Assembly (NCBI GenBank): GCA_964372865.1
Contig: CAYJRW010000022.1
Location: 1-8,965, forward strand
Reading direction: 5' to 3'
DNA length: 8,965 bases
Origin: CAYJRW01 sp964372865
GTDB lineage: Bacteria; Patescibacteriota; Minisyncoccia; Minisyncoccales; 2-12-FULL-40-12
Shown piece after piece: positions 5,510 through 8,965 of this stretch (position 1 is the first letter of the stretch; each line of letters starts with the position of its first letter). Under the pieces are notes generated by a model, which was given only the letters and a program-made list of their open reading frames with translations, was not told the DNA's origin and searched no databases. Position numbers and translations under genes: made by a program.

Positions 5510-6688
5510 TTACTCGCTTCTTTCGCCCAAAGTAAGTTCAACTGTAAATTCTCTGCCTTCTCTTTTAATTTTCAAAGTTATTTTGTCGCCGGGGTCGTAT
5601 TTCATAATCAGCTTGGCTAAGGTGTTCTCCGGCGCAATTTTTTCGCCGTTGAATTCCAAAATAATGTCTCCTTCCAGAATGCTGGCTCGCTCGGCCGAGG
5701 AACCGGGAAAAATTGCCGGCTCCCCCTTTTCTCCTTTTGAAACCAAAACGCCTTCGTCAAGCAAAGTATACCTAACTCCTAAAAAAGGATAAACAATCTT
5801 GCCTAAGGTTTTTATCTGTTCTACTGGCTTTTTGGCTTGGTTTACGGGCACGGCAAAACCGATGTTTTGAGCCGGTTCAGCAATGGCAAAATTGACTCCA
5901 ATCACTTCGCCCTTTAAGTTTAAAAGCGGCCCTCCTGAGTTTCCTCTGTTAATGGCTGCGTCTGTTTGAATAACGTCTTCTAAAGCAACAACTACGCCTC
6001 CGCCTTCAGCTGTTACCTGCCTGCCAAGGCCCGAAATAACTCCCACAGAAACCGTGTTTCTATACTCTCCCAAAGCGTTGCCAATGGCAACAACTGTTTG
6101 ACCGATTTGCAGGTTGCCTGAGTCGCCAAGTTTCAGGATGGGAAATTTTTTGGAGTCCGGAATCTTAATTATCGCCAAGTCGCGAAATGTATCCCTGCCT
6201 AAAACTTCGGCTTGGTATTTTGAGCCGTCATTGGTCAAAACAGTATAGTCGGCATCTGGGTCCGCCACAACATGGGCGTTGGTTACAATCATGCCGTCTT
6301 CTGAGACAATAAAACCTGTGCCACCGCCAATTTCTCTTCTCTCGGTTCCTCTTTGCTGATCCTGGGGAATTCTAGGTTCAAAGGGGCTCGGCCCGAAAAA
6401 CTCCTCAAACTCTCTGAAAGGGTCAGTATAATACTGTTCAAAAATCGGTAGGTCTTTGGTAATAATAATGCTGACCACCGCTTGAGAGGCGGAATTTACA
6501 GCTTTAATTATGGCTTCTTCTTGAGAGGTTTGGGGACGATAAACGGTTTCTCCTTCACCAAGGTTAATAGATGGTGTCGGAATAAAATAATTTCCGGAAA
6601 TCAAACCAGCGAAAAAACCAAAAATTGAAGAAAGTAAAATAACAGAAACTATAAGCCAAAAATTTTTTATTTGGGGCAATTCGTACAT
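5510..6688 (-). CDS. htrA: HtrA/DegP-family serine protease, membrane-anchored, one PDZ domain
   Basis: A 392-residue S1C protease that degrades damaged proteins at the envelope. One membrane anchor at about residues 10-32, a low-complexity linker rich in Phe, Glu and Pro (80-115), then the trypsin-like domain (about 118-295) with the complete triad: His139 (TNAHVV), Asp170 (RDLAIIK) and Ser251 (GNSGGPLL). A single PDZ domain covers about 300-390, with carboxylate loop YPFLGV and the segment GSSAERASILEGDIILEFNG. One PDZ plus an N-terminal anchor is the DegS or Gram-positive HtrA arrangement rather than DegP with two. ATG at 6688 has no SD; two hairpins occupy the leader. It is followed at 36 nt by clpB and then by a catalytically degenerate paralogue, which points to a stress-response or protein quality-control unit. 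Confidence 0.95.
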   Translation of the reverse strand: MYELPQIKNFWLIVSVILLSSIFGFFAGLISGNYFIPTPSINLGEGETVYRPQTSQEEAIIKAVNSASQAVVSIIITKDLPIFEQYYTDPFREFEEFFGPSPFEPRIPQDQQRGTERREIGGGTGFIVSEDGMIVTNAHVVADPDADYTVLTNDGSKYQAEVLGRDTFRDLAIIKIPDSKKFPILKLGDSGNLQIGQTVVAIGNALGEYRNTVSVGVISGLGRQVTAEGGGVVVALEDVIQTDAAINRGNSGGPLLNLKGEVIGVNFAIAEPAQNIGFAVPVNQAKKPVEQIKTLGKIVYPFLGVRYTLLDEGVLVSKGEKGEPAIFPGSSAERASILEGDIILEFNGEKIAPENTLAKLIMKYDPGDKITLKIKREGREFTVELTLGERSE

Positions 6689-6691
6689 CGA

Positions 6692-6736
6692 ATTAAATTG
6701 AAAATTTAATGAAGATAAGGAAGAGATTTATCTCTT
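6692..6736 (-). promoter_or_regulatory. Two tandem hairpins in the htrA leader
   Basis: The 58-nt spacer before htrA holds two perfect inverted repeats. The first on the transcript is AAGAGAT/ATCTCTT (6736-6730 with 6727-6721), foldable as 6 bp with a 4-nt loop. The second is ATTAAATT/AATTTAAT (arms 6710-6703 and 6699-6692, 3-nt spacer), ending three bases before the ATG. The second is made only of A-U pairs and stands in place of an SD. It could be a temperature-sensitive start-site hairpin or simply AT-rich chance; no T-run follows, so a terminator is unlikely. Confidence 0.4.
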
Positions 6737-6746
6737 ACGACATATT

Positions 6747-7451
6747 TTATGGTTTTTCTTTGTAATGCCCAAATTTATATTCAAAAATATCTGATTTAAT
6801 CGACTTAAAGAACATTGAAAACTCAACTAAAAGATACTTAGAGTAAGTCCTCAATCTGCCGTCAGCTTCAAACCTTCTCGAGGAAGTGAAAATGGGCCGC
6901 ATTTTTATTAGGCCGAATGAGCTTGCTTTTGCCGCTCGCCTCGCGTAATCGTGGTCCTCGGCAATTTTTATTTCTTCATCAAACCCGCCAATTTTTTGGT
7001 GAACTTCCTTTTTTACCAAAATTGTGTTAAAAGCGTGCGGCAAAAATTTCTGACTCAATTCCGCCCAGAAATTATACAACCCGTAAATCATTTTATCAAG
7101 TATGTTTCCGGTGACAAAAACAGGAAAAGCGGCTACCCCCAAATTTCTTTTTTCAAACTCTGAAATTGCCTTCTCAAAAAAACTTTCTGGCAGATGAACA
7201 TTGTCAGCGTCCATAAACAACAATAAACCTGCTTTGGCTGTTTTTGCCCCTTCGTTCCTGCCTTTGGCTGGGGAGCCGCCTTTTACAATTTGACAACCAA
7301 AACTTTTGGCAATTTCAGTTGTTTTGTCGTCAGAATCTGCATCAGCCACAATTATTTCGCAATCTTTAAAATTCTGCTTTTTAATTTCTGAAAGCAAAGT
7401 CGGCAGATATTTTCCTTCATTTAAAGTTGGAATAATAATGCTTAATTTCAC
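6747..7451 (-). CDS. Family 2 glycosyltransferase
   Basis: A 234-residue GT-A enzyme that transfers a sugar from a nucleotide-sugar donor, probably at the inner face of the membrane. It opens with the family signature LSIIIPTLNEG (residues 3-13). Then follow IIVADADSDDKT (33-44), the nucleotide and metal site FMDADN with the DXD at 81-83, and GGFDEEIKIAEDHDYARR (155-172), with the ED pair expected to hold the acceptor base. SSRRFEADGRLR (190-201) marks the end of the catalytic core. No clear transmembrane helix follows, so membrane contact would be peripheral. The start is GTG at 7451, fixed by the need to include the first beta strand. No SD precedes it; the spacer is filled by palindromes. 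Donor and acceptor cannot be read from sequence; lipid or surface-polysaccharide glycosylation is a reasonable inference. Confidence 0.9.
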   Translation of the reverse strand: MKLSIIIPTLNEGKYLPTLLSEIKKQNFKDCEIIVADADSDDKTTEIAKSFGCQIVKGGSPAKGRNEGAKTAKAGLLLFMDADNVHLPESFFEKAISEFEKRNLGVAAFPVFVTGNILDKMIYGLYNFWAELSQKFLPHAFNTILVKKEVHQKIGGFDEEIKIAEDHDYARRAAKASSFGLIKMRPIFTSSRRFEADGRLRTYSKYLLVEFSMFFKSIKSDIFEYKFGHYKEKP

Positions 7452-7457
7452 TTAAGG

Positions 7458-7508
7458 AGTTCGGCGAAGCCGAACGAGTTGTAAGATGAAACGACGTTTC
7501 AGCGAACT
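7458..7508. repeat. REPIN-like double palindrome in the spacer between two glycosyltransferase genes
   Basis: The 55-nt spacer consists almost wholly of inverted repeats. GTTCGGC/GCCGAAC (7459-7465 with 7469-7475) is a perfect 7-bp stem. TGAAACG/CGTTTCA (7487-7493 with 7495-7501) is a second. Outer arms AGTTCG (7458-7463) and CGAACT (7503-7508) close the unit. The two ends are diverged inverted copies: AGTTCGGCGAAGCC on the plus strand against AGTTCGCTGAAACG on the minus strand. A GGAG (7456-7459) overlaps the start of the first palindrome, like the conserved tetranucleotide next to REP elements moved by Y1 (RAYT) transposases. No transposase gene is in the window. Confidence 0.5.
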
Positions 7509-8244
7509 AAAATTTGATTCTTGCTCTTAATTTACTTTCCAAGACCTTCAACCTGGAAACTATTTGCTCTTCCTTGAAGTATCTGAGAATAAGCTTGTAA
7601 ATTTCGAGTATTTGCTGAGGACTGTTAAGGAGTTTACTCCCCTTCAGACCCCCACCGCATCTTTTCAAGTGGGGTATGGGAACTTCTTTTATAACAAAGC
7701 CCTGTTTTACCGCCTTTACGTTCATTTCTGTTTCTATTTTAAAGTCATCGCTTTCCAGATTTAATTTATCCCAGTCATTTCTTCTAATTGCTCGGAAACC
7801 GGCTAAAGGGTCGCCGGAAACCTTAAAGTTTATCAAGCGAAACAAACGAGTTATAAAAAAGCCGTATACCTTAAAAATTCTTCTTAGCATTTTGTCGTCT
7901 ATTTCAAAATCCTTCATATAACGGCAGCCCAAAACAAGATTGGCTGATTTCAATTCTTTTAACAATTGAGGGATGTACTGAGGAGGATCGGTGCAGTCCC
8001 CATCCAAAAATACCAATATATCGCCTTTTGCTTCTTTGACAGCTACTCTCATCTGCCTGCCTTTTCCTTTCTTGCCAGCTCTAATTACTTTAGCCCCTAA
8101 TCTTGCGGCGATTAGAGGCGTCATATCGTCAGAAACATCAACAACTATAATCTCTGACTTTTTTCTGGTTTCCTTCGGTATTGAGCAAATAACTTTGGCT
8201 ATACCCTCTTCTTCGTTCAAGGTTGGGATGATAATTGAAATCAT
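7507..8244 (-). CDS. DPM1-like family 2 glycosyltransferase
   Basis: A 245-residue GT-A enzyme of the dolichol/polyprenyl-phosphate sugar transferase type, which loads a sugar onto a lipid carrier. Visible landmarks: ISIIIPTLNEEEGI (2-15), IIVVDVSDD (32-40, a variant of the usual VVDDxSxD), the DXD motif LDGDCTDPP (80-88), RYMKD (108-112), SGDPLAGFRAIRR (143-155, the acceptor-proximal D-P-x-x-G-F-R motif) and FKIETEMNVKAVKQGF (168-183), matching the FxIExE segment. The C-terminal 40 residues are amphipathic and strongly basic with no transmembrane hairpin, so the enzyme is probably peripheral. Its ATG at 8244 overlaps the stop of the PHP gene in ATGA, implying translational coupling. It is followed by a second glycosyltransferase; together they suggest synthesis of a surface glycan or glycolipid, product unknown. 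Confidence 0.9.
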   Translation of the reverse strand: MISIIIPTLNEEEGIAKVICSIPKETRKKSEIIVVDVSDDMTPLIAARLGAKVIRAGKKGKGRQMRVAVKEAKGDILVFLDGDCTDPPQYIPQLLKELKSANLVLGCRYMKDFEIDDKMLRRIFKVYGFFITRLFRLINFKVSGDPLAGFRAIRRNDWDKLNLESDDFKIETEMNVKAVKQGFVIKEVPIPHLKRCGGGLKGSKLLNSPQQILEIYKLILRYFKEEQIVSRLKVLESKLRARIKF

Positions 8245-8954
8245 TTAAAAATTCTTTTGAACATATTGCGGGCAGTCATAACAGGCAGTGTCGGCCATTT
8301 ATAAAAAATTCTCGGAGAGTTAAGCAGCCACAAAAATCGGTCCTTATGCGCCCAATAAGTGCCGCCAGGCTCGGTTGCTTTTGCCTTGATTGAAGCGTAT
8401 AAATCTGACGGAGTTTTGCCTAGAAAATTTGTGTAGGCGCAGCCAACCTGACCTGCCAAATGAGAATCGCTTCCGCCAACCGGTGCCAAATTAAAGGTTG
8501 AGTTGTTTAATTTTTTGCTTTCCTCTGCTTTTATCCAGCCGAACCAGGCGCCATTTAAAAGTTCTATGCCGTCCAAAGTTCCGGAAATCTTAAAAAGCGT
8601 CTGAAACCTAATTCCTCCCGGAATCCAGTTGTCGGGATGAGGAGCTATCGCCAAACCTCCTTGTTGATGAACCTCTTTTATTGTATCAAGGACAGGCCTT
8701 CTCGGCTTTATTTTCTCTTCAATAAAAAGAGCTATGAGGTCGCCTTCTTTTGTTGTTATTTCTTGGCCTACAACAACTTGAAGGCCAAATTCAGGAGCCA
8801 TTTTCTTGGCTTCCTTAGCTCCTTTTATCGTGTCGTGGTCGGTAACTGCAACAATATCAAGCTGCCGCTCTTTAGCTCTTTTTAAAATCGCGCTCAGCGA
8901 AGAAAGAGCATCAGGGCTGTGATAAGTATGGACGTGTAAATCGGCCTTACCCAT
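8241..8954 (-). CDS. PHP-domain metal-dependent phosphoesterase
   Basis: A 237-residue single-domain PHP protein. Metal ligands are in the usual order: DLHVHT (His7, His9), Asp15, VTDHDT (His40), GQEI (Glu65), APHP (His106) and GSDSH (Asp163, His165). Enzymes of this kind (for example the YciV/RNase AM and histidinol-phosphatase relatives) hydrolyse phosphomono- or phosphodiesters with a multi-metal centre; the actual substrate here is not evident. The C-terminus past about 200 is rich in Trp, Phe and basic residues and may touch membrane or nucleic acid. The start ATG at 8954 is only 11 nt from the window edge, so its SD and any promoter cannot be judged. It is the first visible gene of the minus-strand unit and overlaps the DPM1-like gene by 4 nt. 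Confidence 0.9.
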   Translation of the reverse strand: MGKADLHVHTYHSPDALSSLSAILKRAKERQLDIVAVTDHDTIKGAKEAKKMAPEFGLQVVVGQEITTKEGDLIALFIEEKIKPRRPVLDTIKEVHQQGGLAIAPHPDNWIPGGIRFQTLFKISGTLDGIELLNGAWFGWIKAEESKKLNNSTFNLAPVGGSDSHLAGQVGCAYTNFLGKTPSDLYASIKAKATEPGGTYWAHKDRFLWLLNSPRIFYKWPTLPVMTARNMFKRIFK

Positions 8955-8965
8955 ATTGAAATTAT

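Overview
The window is a moderately AT-rich bacterial segment in which every gene I can support lies on the minus strand, so it reads from right to left. Compact spacing, small membrane-anchored or secreted hypothetical proteins, several starts without a Shine-Dalgarno (SD) sequence and the overall gene style suggest an uncultivated lineage, perhaps Patescibacteria/CPR. This is an impression, not a demonstration, because no ribosomal or other marker gene is present.

Right part (8954 down to 2095), one probable transcription unit: a PHP-domain metal-dependent phosphoesterase, a DPM1-like family 2 glycosyltransferase (4-nt ATGA overlap), a second family 2 glycosyltransferase, a membrane-anchored HtrA/DegP-type protease with an intact His-Asp-Ser triad and one PDZ domain, a full-length ClpB-like disaggregase, and a second membrane-anchored trypsin-fold protein. 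That last protein lacks a PDZ domain and has lost its catalytic His and Asp (a pseudoprotease). A weak intrinsic terminator follows it. The HtrA, ClpB and pseudo-HtrA trio looks like an envelope and protein quality-control module. The ClpB is unusual: it has a ClpB-length middle domain but also carries, in its second AAA module, a Leu-Gly-Phe loop placed as in the ClpP-docking loop of ClpC.

Left part (1962 down to 1), accessory in character: a 74-residue Cys/His small protein with a strong SD, a 133-residue secreted protein of unknown function, a 222-nt gap holding a compact predicted RNA structure, a membrane-anchored protein with an EF-hand-like loop, and the start of a secreted alpha/beta hydrolase with a GHSQG nucleophile elbow that runs off the left edge. 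Parts of this region are clearly richer in GC than the chaperone genes (37 of 60 bases in 1801-1860).

Non-coding structure worth attention: the 1176-1282 RNA candidate, whose helices contain G-U pairs on the minus strand where the plus strand would have A-C mismatches; a REPIN-like double palindrome between the two glycosyltransferase genes; two hairpins that fill the HtrA leader; and a perfect palindrome joining a stop codon to the next start codon. I saw no rRNA, tRNA, CRISPR array, insertion sequence or transposase gene.
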